Positions 7,346 through 16,489 of a stretch of 64,000 bases of DNA are shown here, in pieces. Under the pieces are notes generated by a model. The model did no database searches. It saw only the letters and a program-made list of their open reading frames with translations, and was not told where the DNA came from. Within the stretch, counting starts at the first letter, position 1. The number at the start of each line of letters is the position of its first letter. Position numbers and translations under genes: made by a program. The DNA is taken from assembly GCF_002899945.2 (NCBI RefSeq), contig NZ_PPEG02000003.1, positions 434,001 to 498,000 on the forward strand. The letters run 5' to 3'. The DNA comes from Chryseobacterium viscerum. Lineage in GTDB: Bacteria; Bacteroidota; Bacteroidia; Flavobacteriales; Weeksellaceae.

Positions 7346-9649
7346 ATGCAAACTCACATTCTGGGCTATCCGCGTATTGGTAGCAAAAGAGAACTCAAAA
7401 AAGCCTGCGAGCAATATTGGTCAGGTAAAATTCTTCTGGAAGAACTTCTGAATACAGGCAGAACTATCTGTAACCAAAACTGGAATATTCAGAAAGAAGC
7501 AGGAATTGATCTTATTCCGTGCAATGATTTCTCATATTATGATCAGGTATTGGATATGAGCCTTGTAGTAGGAGCAATCCCGGCACGTTATCATGAAGTG
7601 GTGCTGAAAAATAATAATTCTGAACTGGATCTTTATTTTGCCATGGCAAGAGGATATCAGAAAGAAGGATTGGATATCACAGCAATGGAAATGACCAAGT
7701 GGTTTGACACCAATTATCACTATATCGTTCCCGAATTTTATAAAAACCAACAGTTTAAGCTGAGCTCGGATAAAATTTTCAATGAATTTGCAGGAGCAAA
7801 ACAGGCGGGAATCAACGCAAAGCCAGTTATCATCGGACTTGTTTCTTATCTTCTTTTAGGAAAAGAAAAAGAAGAAGGATTTGATAAACTGGATCTGGCT
7901 GGAAATCTTCTTTCCGTATACACAGAGATCTTAACAAAACTTCAGGAGCATGGCGCTGAATGGATTCAGTTTGACGAACCTTTTCTGGCGTTGGATTTAA
8001 CGGAGAAAGCGAAAGAAACTTATCATTTTGTTTATTCTGAAATAAGAAAACGTTTCCCGAAACTGAAATTTATTGTAGCTGCATATTTTGACGGATTGAA
8101 AGATAATGTATCGCTTGCCGCTTCACTTCCTGTGGAGGTACTGCATATTGATCTTGTAAGAAATCCTGAGCAGTTGGATGATATTCTGAATGCTATTCCG
8201 GAAAGTTTAAGCCTTTCATTAGGAGTGGTTGATGGAAGAAATATCTGGAAAAATGACTATGAAAAGTCATTGTCCTTCATCAAAAAAGCTGTTGAAAAAT
8301 TAGGATCTGAAAGGGTTTTAATTGCTCCATCTTGTTCATTGCTTCATTCACCTTGCGATCTGGATTTTGAAACCAACCTGAATGCTGAGATTAAAAACTG
8401 GCTGGCTTTCGCCAAACAGAAAGTAGAAGAAGTCGTAACGCTTAAAGAGCTGGCTTCCGGAACAGAAAATGAACAGATTCTTGCAATATTTGAAGACAAT
8501 AAAAAAGCAATTGCAAGCAGAAGAACGTCATCTCTTATCCATAATGATAAAGTGAAGCAAAGAGCCCATGCTGTCACTGAAAAGGATGCTCAAAGGATAA
8601 ATACATTCAAAATCCGTAAAGAAGAACAGCAAAAAGAATTAAAGCTTCCGTTATTCCCAACCACAACAATCGGATCATTTCCTCAGACCACAGAAGTAAG
8701 AAGCTGGAGAGCAAAGTTCAAAAAAGGAGAGCTGACAGCAGAACAATATGATGCTCTACTGAAAGAAGAAACCCAAAGAACGATTCGCTGGCAGGAAGAA
8801 ATCGGAATTGATGTGCTGGTACACGGAGAATTTGAGCGCAATGATATGGTTGAATATTTCGGAGAACAGCTGGAAGGATTTGTATTTACTAAAAATGGAT
8901 GGGTACAGAGCTACGGAAGCCGTTGTGTAAAGCCTCCTGTGATTTTTGGAGATGTTTCCCGCCCGACTCCTATGACGGTATATTGGTCTCAATATGCGCA
9001 ATCTCAGACTGAAAAATGGGTGAAAGGAATGCTTACCGGTCCTGTTACGATTTTACAATGGTCATTTGTACGGGATGATCAGCCTCGCTCGGAAACATGT
9101 AAACAAATTGCTTTGGCGATCCGTGATGAGGTGGTAGATCTTGAAAAAGCAGGAATCAGAATTATTCAGATTGATGAACCTGCGATAAGAGAAGGGCTTC
9201 CGTTAAGAAAAACCGACTGGCAAGACTATCTGAAATGGGCTGTGGAAGCTTTCAGAATTTCAGCAAGCGGAGTAGAAGATGCCACACAGATCCATACCCA
9301 TATGTGCTATTCAGAGTTCAATGATATTATTGAAAACATTGCCGATATGGATGCCGACGTGATTACCATAGAATGTTCCCGTTCTCAGATGGAACTGTTG
9401 AATGCCTTTGCAGACTTCAAATATCCAAATGAAATTGGTCCTGGCGTGTATGATATTCACTCACCAAGAGTTCCTTCAAAAGAAGAAATGATTGAGCTGT
9501 TGAGAAAAGCCCAGAATGTAATTCCTGCCAATCAGCTTTGGGTAAATCCGGACTGCGGACTGAAGACCAGACACTGGGAGGAAACAGAAAAAGCTTTAAT
9601 AGCAATGGTAGCAGCTGCTAAAGAAGCATCAGTAGAATATGCACTTTAA
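7346..9649 (+). CDS. metE: Cobalamin-independent methionine synthase MetE
   Basis: 5-methyltetrahydropteroyltriglutamate-homocysteine methyltransferase, cytosolic, last step of methionine synthesis. At 767 residues it has the family's full length with two TIM-barrel halves. The N-terminal barrel starts THILGYPRIGSKRELKKA; the catalytic C-terminal barrel starts near residue 435 with FPTTTIGSFPQT. The zinc site is intact: HMCYSEF (His and Cys ligands), an upstream Glu in the IECSRSQ region, and the last Cys in WVNPDCGLKTR. A cobalamin riboswitch precedes the gene, so expression should fall when B12 is available and a B12-dependent enzyme elsewhere can take over. A terminator follows; it is monocistronic. 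Confidence 0.97.
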   Translation: MQTHILGYPRIGSKRELKKACEQYWSGKILLEELLNTGRTICNQNWNIQKEAGIDLIPCNDFSYYDQVLDMSLVVGAIPARYHEVVLKNNNSELDLYFAMARGYQKEGLDITAMEMTKWFDTNYHYIVPEFYKNQQFKLSSDKIFNEFAGAKQAGINAKPVIIGLVSYLLLGKEKEEGFDKLDLAGNLLSVYTEILTKLQEHGAEWIQFDEPFLALDLTEKAKETYHFVYSEIRKRFPKLKFIVAAYFDGLKDNVSLAASLPVEVLHIDLVRNPEQLDDILNAIPESLSLSLGVVDGRNIWKNDYEKSLSFIKKAVEKLGSERVLIAPSCSLLHSPCDLDFETNLNAEIKNWLAFAKQKVEEVVTLKELASGTENEQILAIFEDNKKAIASRRTSSLIHNDKVKQRAHAVTEKDAQRINTFKIRKEEQQKELKLPLFPTTTIGSFPQTTEVRSWRAKFKKGELTAEQYDALLKEETQRTIRWQEEIGIDVLVHGEFERNDMVEYFGEQLEGFVFTKNGWVQSYGSRCVKPPVIFGDVSRPTPMTVYWSQYAQSQTEKWVKGMLTGPVTILQWSFVRDDQPRSETCKQIALAIRDEVVDLEKAGIRIIQIDEPAIREGLPLRKTDWQDYLKWAVEAFRISASGVEDATQIHTHMCYSEFNDIIENIADMDADVITIECSRSQMELLNAFADFKYPNEIGPGVYDIHSPRVPSKEEMIELLRKAQNVIPANQLWVNPDCGLKTRHWEETEKALIAMVAAAKEASVEYAL

Positions 9650-9683
9650 AAAAACTTTCAAATAATTAGATTCAACAATTCAG

Positions 9684-9720
9684 ATCGTGTTATGATTTTC
9701 ATAGCACGATTTGTCTTTTT
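9684..9720 (+). terminator. Rho-independent terminator of metE
   Basis: ATCGTGTTATGA (9684-9695) pairs with TCATAGCACGAT (9699-9710) in a 12-bp stem with one G-T pair and a three-base loop, then TTGTCTTTTT. Confidence 0.85.
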
Positions 9721-9750
9721 AAATCCCTAAAACATTGATGAATTCTAATA

Positions 9751-9780
9751 TTGGTTATTCATTTATATAGTATATTTTTG
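9751..9780 (+). promoter_or_regulatory. Promoter, TTG-N19-TATTTTTG
   Basis: TTG at 9751-9753 and TATTTTTG at 9773-9780 fit the Bacteroidota promoter. It lies about 80 bases before the chosen ATG of the membrane protein at 9860. Confidence 0.5.
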
Positions 9781-9859
9781 CACTTCGACATTTTTAAAAG
9801 AATATTTTTTTATTTAAAAATTGTTGACAATTGATAACCAGTTAACTATAAATAAACCC

Positions 9860-10570
9860 ATGAAAGAATCATTTCCTGAAATGAGATCGGAAACCTACAG
9901 CCCTGAATATACGGCCAGACTGAGGTGGAGTATCGTCATTCTTTTTGCAGTAATCGCTGTTATTTTACTCATATTTTTTATTGAGGCTGTTTCAGCATCT
10001 TCTCCGGATACTTCTGCTACAATGATTTTTCTTTTTCTCTTTCTTATTACAGGGGCGCTATCAGGTTGGCTGGCTTATGAAATCACCAGAAATAAAGATA
10101 AGAAAATCAGTGGTATGCTGATCAACCATCAGGGAATTCTATTTCTTAACAGGAATGACAAAGTTCTTTCAGAAATTAGATATCAGGATTTGGTCAAAAG
10201 CCAGGATCCTTATACAAAAGATATCTATTCTGAAGCTGCTTCCAATGGAAAATACAGTAGCTTCAGAAAGAATCTGTATGTTCATGAAAAAGATGAAAAC
10301 AGAAAATCCAGAAAGAAGCTTATCAATCTGGATGTAATTACCCTTAAAAACCGATATGACCTTATCGGGCATTTTCTGAAAGGTATACAAACTTTCCGCC
10401 CTGATCTGAAGATTGATACAGAGGTTTACACGGATTTTTATCTTGATAAAAAAACATTGCGTTATGCTCCTGAAAATCTTAAAAGCGATATGAAAGTAAA
10501 AATCATTACAATAGCAGTTATGATCCTGGTTATCCTCGCTTTCAGGTATATTTTTCTAGATGAAGTTTAA
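9860..10570 (+). CDS. Hypothetical inner-membrane protein with two TM segments
   Basis: I use the ATG at 9860 (236 residues) in preference to an in-frame TTG at 9821, because the 13 extra residues look non-coding. Two hydrophobic segments occur near the start (about residues 22-46 and 54-76) and a third at the C-terminus (residues 215-235). The middle is a charged soluble domain with a strand-rich pattern (GMLINHQGILFLNRNDKVL), like many small Bacteroidota proteins with PH-like domains, but no named family was recognised. It ends one base before the convergent AraC gene, with no terminator between. Confidence 0.7.
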   Translation: MKESFPEMRSETYSPEYTARLRWSIVILFAVIAVILLIFFIEAVSASSPDTSATMIFLFLFLITGALSGWLAYEITRNKDKKISGMLINHQGILFLNRNDKVLSEIRYQDLVKSQDPYTKDIYSEAASNGKYSSFRKNLYVHEKDENRKSRKKLINLDVITLKNRYDLIGHFLKGIQTFRPDLKIDTEVYTDFYLDKKTLRYAPENLKSDMKVKIITIAVMILVILAFRYIFLDEV

Positions 10571-10571
10571 G

Positions 10572-11369
10572 TTATTTTGCCTGTAATGAGCTTGGAGAAA
10601 ATCCAAACTGTTTTTTAAAGGCAAAAGAAAAGTGAGATAAATTTTCAAATCCAAGATCAAGATAGATGTCAGAAACCGATCTTCCTTTTTGGGTAAGCAG
10701 AAAATGAGCCTCCCGCAATCTTCTGAGCTGCAGCCACTGCCTTGGAGGGAGCCCAAATATTTTCTGAAAATCTCTTTTAAAGGAAGACAAGCTTCTCCCT
10801 GTTAAATAAGCAAAACGTTCTACATTAACATTGAAATGAAAATTCTTGTTCATAAAAGCTTCAATGTCAATTTTATAAGGTTCCGAAAAATCAAATAAAA
10901 TATCCTTAAGACCTGGATCATAGTTCAGCAGAAGCAGTAAAGCTTCTTTCTGTTTGAGACGCAGAATTTCTTCGGAAGCAGTAAGATCTTCATAGGCCAA
11001 TAATGAGTACATAAAAGAAGTTAATGCTTTTTGATCCGGTTTTATAAAGGCTGGAATATTGTCTTTCTTCTCTGCCTGATATCCATATTCACGGCTGAAG
11101 TCATGCAGCATAGCATCATCAAAATAGATCGAAACGGTTTTGATTTCACCATTTTTAGGAGGATATTTTGCAAATTTCAATAAGCTGTTTTTCCTCGCAG
11201 AATAGAGTTCTCCTTCCTTGAATATGGTTTTGTTAATACCGTCATTCAACTCCATTTCTCCGGAAATAAGCAGCCCAAGACTGTGAATCTGCGCAAACTG
11301 TTCTCCTTCTCTGAATTCTGAAAAGTGACAGGAGTAATTGATAGGAAAGGGAATGTTATTTTCGCTCAT
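10572..11369 (-). CDS. AraC-family transcriptional regulator
   Basis: A 265-residue cytosolic regulator. The N-terminal half (residues 1-150) is a cupin-like effector domain with GEMELNDGINKTIFKEGELYS. The C-terminal half carries the two AraC helix-turn-helix motifs: FAYLTGRSLSSFKRDFQKIFG and VSDIYLDLGFENLSHFSFAFKKQFGFSP. It is encoded upstream of, and in the same direction as, the aldehyde dehydrogenase gene (11486-12901) but downstream of it in transcription order, separated by 116 bases; regulation of that gene is a plausible guess. The stop is one base from the end of the convergent membrane-protein gene. Confidence 0.92.
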   Translation of the reverse strand: MSENNIPFPINYSCHFSEFREGEQFAQIHSLGLLISGEMELNDGINKTIFKEGELYSARKNSLLKFAKYPPKNGEIKTVSIYFDDAMLHDFSREYGYQAEKKDNIPAFIKPDQKALTSFMYSLLAYEDLTASEEILRLKQKEALLLLLNYDPGLKDILFDFSEPYKIDIEAFMNKNFHFNVNVERFAYLTGRSLSSFKRDFQKIFGLPPRQWLQLRRLREAHFLLTQKGRSVSDIYLDLGFENLSHFSFAFKKQFGFSPSSLQAK

Positions 11370-11485
11370 GGCTCAGAGGGTTATTTTTTGATCGATTCTT
11401 TTTCAAACTTACAAAACTTTTTTAGGATCATAGAATCTTCACAGCAGAATGATCCTGGGAACATTGTGCTGTGAAGAATTTCATA

Positions 11486-12901
11486 TTACACCAGAATAGC
11501 TTTTGGTTCCAGATAGGCTTCTAAGCCGAAGACCCCAAACTCACGGCCAATTCCGCTTTGTTTAAAGCCACCGAAAGGCGCAAAAGGATCATGTGAAAAT
11601 CCATTTATACAGATTCTTCCTGCATCAATTTGCGCCGCAACACGTTCCGCGTGTTCTTGATCCGCTGAGCTGATGTAAGCTGCCAGACCATAAGTGGTAT
11701 CATTGGCAATCGCAATCGCTTCCTCTTCGTTGGCATAAGGAATAATAGACAATACAGGTCCGAAAATCTCCTCCTGCGCAATACGCATATCATTACGAAC
11801 ATTAGTAAAAATGGTAGCCTTTACAAAATTTCCGTTTTCAAGGCCTTCCGGTTTGCCTTCTCCCCCCGCAAGCAGCGTAGCGCCTTCTTCCTGTCCCAGA
11901 CGAATATAACTTTGTACTCTTTCAAATTGCTTGGTACTTACCATAGGCCCGACAAGAGTGTCTTCTTCATTAGGGTTTCCTACTTTTACCTGTCCTGCAG
12001 CTTTTTTCGCCAGTTCGTTCACTTCATTTAGCTTGTTTTGAGGAACAAGCAGACGGGTAGGGGCGATACATGCCTGCCCGTTGTTCATATAAGCTCCGAA
12101 AACAGCCATAGGAATAGCTTTATCGAGATCGGCATCTTCAAGGATGATGTTAGGAGACTTTCCGCCAAGTTCTAAGGTTACTCTTTTCATCGTATCTACA
12201 GCACCTTTAGCAATTGCTTTTCCTGTTAATGTAGATCCGGTAAAAGAGATTTTAGCAATGTCCGGATGCTGGGTGATTTCAGCTCCTACAACATTTCCTA
12301 ATCCGTTTACAATATTGAATACGCCTTCCGGTAAACCTGCTTCATGAAAACATTCCGTAATCAGCTGGGTTTGTGCCGCACTCATTTCACTGGGTTTGAT
12401 AACGGTGGTACATCCTGCAGCAATAGCAGTGGCAAGCTTGCTGCAGATGAAGCTGTTGCTGGCATTCCATGGAGTAATGATTCCCACGACTCCCAGAGAT
12501 TCAAAACGGACTTTAGAATGTCCGACTGTTTTTTCAAAGTCATAAGATTCCAGCGTAGTAATGGTTGTTGTGAAGGCTGAAATTGCATTTTGAACGCTCA
12601 TTCTGCAGAATTGCAATGTTCCTCCATATTCATTCACCATCGCAGAAACCAGTTCATCCTCCCGTTTGCTCACAGCTTCATGAAGCTTTTTAAGAATACT
12701 GATGCGTTCTTCTTTTGTTGTCTTTGAAAATGTTTTGAATGCTTTCTTCGCTGCAGCGATGGCCATTCGGGTATCTTCTTCATTTCCCAGAACTACTTCT
12801 CCGGTTTTTTGATTGGTTGTAGGATTTATAAGGTCAAATGTTTCTGTTCCATTCGGTGTAACAAATTCACCGTTGATGTAAATTGTATTAATCTGTTTCA
12901 T
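11486..12901 (-). CDS. NAD(P)-dependent aldehyde dehydrogenase
   Basis: A 471-residue aldehyde dehydrogenase of standard length. Cofactor-binding segments are PWNASNS and KPSEMSAAQ; the glycine motif is SFTGSTLTGKAI; catalytic Glu244 lies in LELGGKSP and catalytic Cys278 in NNGQACIAPTRLL. The C-terminal EEIFGPVLS and GFKQSGIGREFGVFGLEAY are typical. It oxidises an aldehyde to the acid; the substrate cannot be told and no pathway genes are adjacent. An AraC regulator follows in the same direction. The ATG start gives the usual N-terminal INGEFV motif. Confidence 0.93.
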   Translation of the reverse strand: MKQINTIYINGEFVTPNGTETFDLINPTTNQKTGEVVLGNEEDTRMAIAAAKKAFKTFSKTTKEERISILKKLHEAVSKREDELVSAMVNEYGGTLQFCRMSVQNAISAFTTTITTLESYDFEKTVGHSKVRFESLGVVGIITPWNASNSFICSKLATAIAAGCTTVIKPSEMSAAQTQLITECFHEAGLPEGVFNIVNGLGNVVGAEITQHPDIAKISFTGSTLTGKAIAKGAVDTMKRVTLELGGKSPNIILEDADLDKAIPMAVFGAYMNNGQACIAPTRLLVPQNKLNEVNELAKKAAGQVKVGNPNEEDTLVGPMVSTKQFERVQSYIRLGQEEGATLLAGGEGKPEGLENGNFVKATIFTNVRNDMRIAQEEIFGPVLSIIPYANEEEAIAIANDTTYGLAAYISSADQEHAERVAAQIDAGRICINGFSHDPFAPFGGFKQSGIGREFGVFGLEAYLEPKAILV

Positions 12902-13427
12902 TTTGATGATTTTAATACCACAAAGTTCGTCAGAAACAGAAAAGATGGGTTTGCTGTATGGCTCAAATTTTATTTGTTGTATGGTTCATTTTTAAAATGT
13001 TAATTGGTTTAAAAAATACAATCGGATAATCTCGTTTTTTTAATAAAAATTTAAAAACACCCTATTCTTCGATAAAATTGACTATTTTTATCATAACCAA
13101 GTAAATAACTCGTTTTGAGAACAACTCTTAAACTTATTATCGCTTAGTATCAGTCTCAGTAACCACAGGCTGATCGTTCTTTCGTTTGGGTAATTCTACC
13201 CGAACAGGTTTTCATTTCATCATATTATGTATTGCATTGCCTGTAAAGGGCAGCTGTATCTGCTATTTCGGTTTTCACAATTACTATTGATCAAAGACTG
13301 AAATAGATGGCAAACTATACCTTAAGAATACTCTTTGGGGTAAGTGCCAGATACGTACCCACTTTCTTGTAATGCTTGAATAGTATGGAAAAAATCCAAT
13401 AAAGAATACTAAGCACGATTATAAGTA
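12902..13427. other. Intergenic region with small hairpins
   Basis: 526 bases between divergent genes. It contains a 9-bp hairpin with one G-T pair (GTTTGGGTA at 13184-13192 with TACCCGAAC at 13197-13205) and a smaller stem around 13150-13173. Neither has a T-run, so they are not plain terminators. A possible gene remnant lies at 13315-13398. No clear promoter was found for the gene at 13428. Confidence 0.45.
13315..13398 (-). pseudogene. Possible remnant of a Crp/Fnr-type regulator C-terminus
   Basis: On the minus strand one frame reads HYKKVGTYLALTPKSILKV and then a stop. This resembles the recognition helix region of Bacteroidota Crp/Fnr proteins (xIASYLGITPExLSRIR). No intact upstream domain is present, and the preceding frame is hydrophobic and non-family-like. 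It may be decay of a lost regulator gene or chance; the match is short. Confidence 0.22.
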
Positions 13428-14069
13428 ATGAGTACACACTATACATGGGAAGTACAAGCGAAAAATACTCCCTTACTCAAAAAGAAATGCAGTCATTGTA
13501 ACAGCGAAAGATTTTATTGCAGTGATAAATTCAGATTGAATGCTCAAAAAAAGAATATTGATATATGGTTAATTTACAGATGTGTAAAATGCAGCAACAC
13601 CTATAACATGACGGTGTTTTCAAGAATCAGAACGGAATCCATCAGTAAAGAAATATTCAATAAATTTTCAGAAAACAATACGGAAATCGCCTGGGAATAT
13701 GCTTTCTCACAGGAAATAAGAAGGAAAAATAATGTGGAAGCAGATTTGGAAAGTGTAGAATATGAAATTCTATATCAAACCCTTCCAGTAGAGGGTGCTA
13801 TCAATATGGACAATGAAATGATTTCGTTTCAAATACAATGTCCTTTTGATTTTAACATAAGAGCTTCAACAGTTATCCGAAAATGTTTAGGTCTTTCATC
13901 ATCTACATTGAATCTGCTGCTTGACACAGATGCGGTTTATTGTAATGAAAAACCTTTACAAAAGAAATATAAGATTAAAAACGGTGACATTGTTGAGATC
14001 AACAGACAAAAACTGATCAATATTTATCCTATTGGGAAAGAAATTGCTAATACTATCAACGACAAATAA
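13428..14069 (+). CDS. DUF1062 family protein with zinc-ribbon and S4-like tail
   Basis: A 213-residue cytosolic protein recognised as DUF1062. The N-terminal part has two CxxC pairs (CSHC near residue 21 and CVKC near residue 53), which together look like a zinc ribbon. The C-terminal part (about residues 145-205) has the pattern VIRKCLGLSSSTLNLLLDTDAVYCN followed by KYKIKNGDIVEIN, the shape of an S4-type RNA-binding domain. A role in RNA binding or translation is an inference; the family has no established function that I know. A bidirectional terminator separates it from the convergent sigma-factor gene. Confidence 0.75.
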   Translation: MSTHYTWEVQAKNTPLLKKKCSHCNSERFYCSDKFRLNAQKKNIDIWLIYRCVKCSNTYNMTVFSRIRTESISKEIFNKFSENNTEIAWEYAFSQEIRRKNNVEADLESVEYEILYQTLPVEGAINMDNEMISFQIQCPFDFNIRASTVIRKCLGLSSSTLNLLLDTDAVYCNEKPLQKKYKIKNGDIVEINRQKLINIYPIGKEIANTINDK

Positions 14070-14076
14070 TTAAAAT

Positions 14077-14110
14077 AAAGCCTCCAAATCAATGATCTGG
14101 GGGCTTTTTA
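14077..14110. terminator. Bidirectional terminator
   Basis: AAGCCTCCA pairs with TGGGGGCTT around an 11-base loop, with A-run before and T-run after, so it works for both the DUF1062 gene and the convergent sigma-factor gene. Confidence 0.8.
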
Positions 14111-14118
14111 TTTACATC

Positions 14119-15357
14119 TTACTTTGATTGCTTTAAAACATTGATCTGTTTCTGCAAAGTCTGTTTTTCTGATTTTGATTGGGTCAGACGGATGGCTTCT
14201 TCAAAATGATGAATGGCTTCATCTGTATCGAGCTCAGCATATAAATATCCCAATAATCCATGATAATACTCGTTGTCTGTGAGACTAAGTTTTTCTGCTT
14301 CAGTGATTGCTTTCTTATTTCCATAGACTTTGGAAAAAGCAAAAGCTCTGTTTAAAGCAGTAATGGGAGAATATTCGAAAATGATAAGCTGATTGTACAG
14401 GTTTAAAATATGCTGCCATTTATCTTGACCAGCCGGAGAAGTATGCCAATAAGCGATACCTGCTTCCAGCTGGTATTTAGAAATCGAAGTGCTGTTGGTG
14501 TGACAGGCTTCTGTCAGGTAGTAATTGCCTTTTTCAATCAAAGTTTTATCCCATAATGTTTCGTCCTGCTCGTCAAAGAGAACCGCTTCCCCTTTATCAT
14601 TCGTTCTGGCATCCAACCTTGAACTCTGAAAACACATCAATGCCAGTAATGCATTAGTTTTAGGAGTATTCGTACATGGATGATCAGTAAGAATCAGGGT
14701 GAGTCTTATTGCTTCCAGACAGAGATCTTTACGGATTAAAAGATTATTTGTTCTGGAGAAATAGCCTTCATTAAACAGTAAATATAAAGCAGTTAATACC
14801 GCTTCCAAACGTTGGTGAATATCCTGTTCGCTTAAAGATTCTATTGCAAAATGATGGGTTCTGAGTGTTTCCCGTCCCCGTTGCAGACGTTTTTTGATGG
14901 TTTCCGTTTTGGAAAAAAAGGCATTGGCAATTTCTTCTATACTAAAACCACATAGAATCTGAAGAGCCAGACCTATTTGGGTTTCCTGGGAATTGACAGG
15001 ATTACAGATCATAAAAATCATTTCCAGCTGGCTGTCGGATATATTTTTGGTGTCAAAGTCTATTGTATAATTTTCATTTTCAAATATTTTCACCCCTTCC
15101 TGTTTATTTTTTTCAACAACAGAAAGATGCTTGAAATAATCTTTTGCTTTATTCTTAGCCACGGTGTAAAGCCATGCAGCAGGATTATCTGGAAGTCCAT
15201 TTATTGCCCAGTATTCTGAAGCTTTCAGAAAAGTTTCGCTGGCAATATCTTCTGCAATTTCGATATGTTTAATATCAAAACTTTTACAAAGTACTGCAAC
15301 GATTTTGCTGTATTCTGTTCTGAATAAGTGCGGCGTTATTTCATTCGGATTGACCAT
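14119..15357 (-). CDS. ECF-type sigma factor with long C-terminal TPR-like domain (ECF42-like)
   Basis: A 412-residue protein, about twice the length of a simple ECF sigma factor. Sigma region 2 lies at residues 10-80 (EDIASETFLKASEYW, then NPAAWLYTVAKNKAKDYF) and region 4 near 120-170 (LQILCGFSIEEIANAFFSKTETIKKRLQRGRE). The remaining 230 residues contain the DUF6596-type helical domain (GYFSR, LCLEAIRLT, ALLALMCFQSSRLDAR) and TPR-like helices at the end. In the ECF42 type this extension takes the place of an anti-sigma factor. A YCII/DGPF-family gene, the usual neighbour of ECF42 in other genomes, is not seen here. Confidence 0.88.
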   Translation of the reverse strand: MVNPNEITPHLFRTEYSKIVAVLCKSFDIKHIEIAEDIASETFLKASEYWAINGLPDNPAAWLYTVAKNKAKDYFKHLSVVEKNKQEGVKIFENENYTIDFDTKNISDSQLEMIFMICNPVNSQETQIGLALQILCGFSIEEIANAFFSKTETIKKRLQRGRETLRTHHFAIESLSEQDIHQRLEAVLTALYLLFNEGYFSRTNNLLIRKDLCLEAIRLTLILTDHPCTNTPKTNALLALMCFQSSRLDARTNDKGEAVLFDEQDETLWDKTLIEKGNYYLTEACHTNSTSISKYQLEAGIAYWHTSPAGQDKWQHILNLYNQLIIFEYSPITALNRAFAFSKVYGNKKAITEAEKLSLTDNEYYHGLLGYLYAELDTDEAIHHFEEAIRLTQSKSEKQTLQKQINVLKQSK

Positions 15358-15518
15358 GGTTTCTCAAAAAGGCTCTATCAAATGTAATTATATTTGCTTT
15401 GGATACGCAGAAGCGCAATAAAAAAGGGACCTCCTTCACTTCTCATTTTTTTTGATTTAAGTCAATGACGATTGATTCTCTCTAACGGGGACAACTTTTG
15501 TAAATATAATGGGTGGAA

Positions 15519-16430
15519 TTATTTCAGAACCATAGTTGTTCTAAAAACACCTACTGCATTTCCGGTAATACTTATGATATCAGGTTGATTGTCTTTGACG
15601 GTTACCCGTACCTTTACTTTACCAATCCTGTTGAGGGTTTCACCTTGTTTTCCCGTGAATTCAAAAATCCCATCTGCAGCCTCTCTGATTTTGTTTTGAA
15701 TAAGATAACCTCCCAAAGGTCCGTTAGCGTTTCCGGTAACCGGATCTTCAGAAATGCCGATGGCTGGAGCAAACATTCTTCCATTGGTTAAAATATCTTT
15801 TTCATCCGTATCAAAAGTAAATACGAAATATCCGTTACATCCGATTTCTTTACTAAGTTTTTCCAAAGCGATAAGATCAGGAGTAAGTTGATTTAAAATC
15901 GTACTGCTTTTAATGCCGATCATGACTTTTGAATGCCCTGTTGAAGCGATCTGTACCGGACATTTTTCATCAAGATCATCCATGGTCAACCCCAGAGCCT
16001 GTACAATTTTCTGAATGGTTGAAGCATCAAAAACAGGGCTCAGCTCAAAGCTTCCCTGTGTCATTGTGATAAGATAATCATTGCTGTTCCTGTCAATATA
16101 AATCGGTAATATTCCGATTTGGGTATTTATTTTAATAGTGCAGGAGTCCAGCTGATCTTCCTGAGCTTTTGCATAGAGTGCGGCAATAGTAGCATGACCG
16201 CAGGAAGGAACTTCTGTGGTGGGAGTGAAGTAACGAACATGATAATCAAAATTTTCTTCCCGGGTATCAGGTTTGAAAACAAATGCTGTTTCAGAATTGT
16301 TAAGTTCCCGGGCAATCAGCTGCATTTCTTCAGAGGTAAGATTTTCAGCATTTAATACAACTCCTGCGGGATTTCCTTTGAATTTTTCTTTTGTAAAAGA
16401 ATCTATTTGATAGACGATTACTTCTTTCAT
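15519..16430 (-). CDS. PhzF-family isomerase-like protein
   Basis: A 303-residue protein of the PhzF/YddE family with two related half-domains. The N-terminal IDSFTKEKFKGNPAGVVL and the catalytic-type Glu47 in NNSETAF are characteristic, as are PSCGHATIAAL and, in the second half, EDPVTGNANGPLG. Known members are isomerases (phenazine biosynthesis PhzF); most have unknown substrates. No phenazine genes are nearby, so PhzF function in phenazine synthesis is not implied. It is followed downstream by the sigma-factor gene in the same direction (161-base gap) and preceded by a LytTR gene 59 bases away. Confidence 0.88.
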   Translation of the reverse strand: MKEVIVYQIDSFTKEKFKGNPAGVVLNAENLTSEEMQLIARELNNSETAFVFKPDTREENFDYHVRYFTPTTEVPSCGHATIAALYAKAQEDQLDSCTIKINTQIGILPIYIDRNSNDYLITMTQGSFELSPVFDASTIQKIVQALGLTMDDLDEKCPVQIASTGHSKVMIGIKSSTILNQLTPDLIALEKLSKEIGCNGYFVFTFDTDEKDILTNGRMFAPAIGISEDPVTGNANGPLGGYLIQNKIREAADGIFEFTGKQGETLNRIGKVKVRVTVKDNQPDIISITGNAVGVFRTTMVLK

Positions 16431-16489
16431 GACGGATGATTAAGTTTACTGTAAAAATAAGAAATGAACACGGAGATTAAGCATATTAT

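Noticed and set aside
15519..16430. PhzF protein as evidence of phenazine synthesis
   Set aside because: No other phz genes nearby; the family is broad and mostly of unknown substrate.
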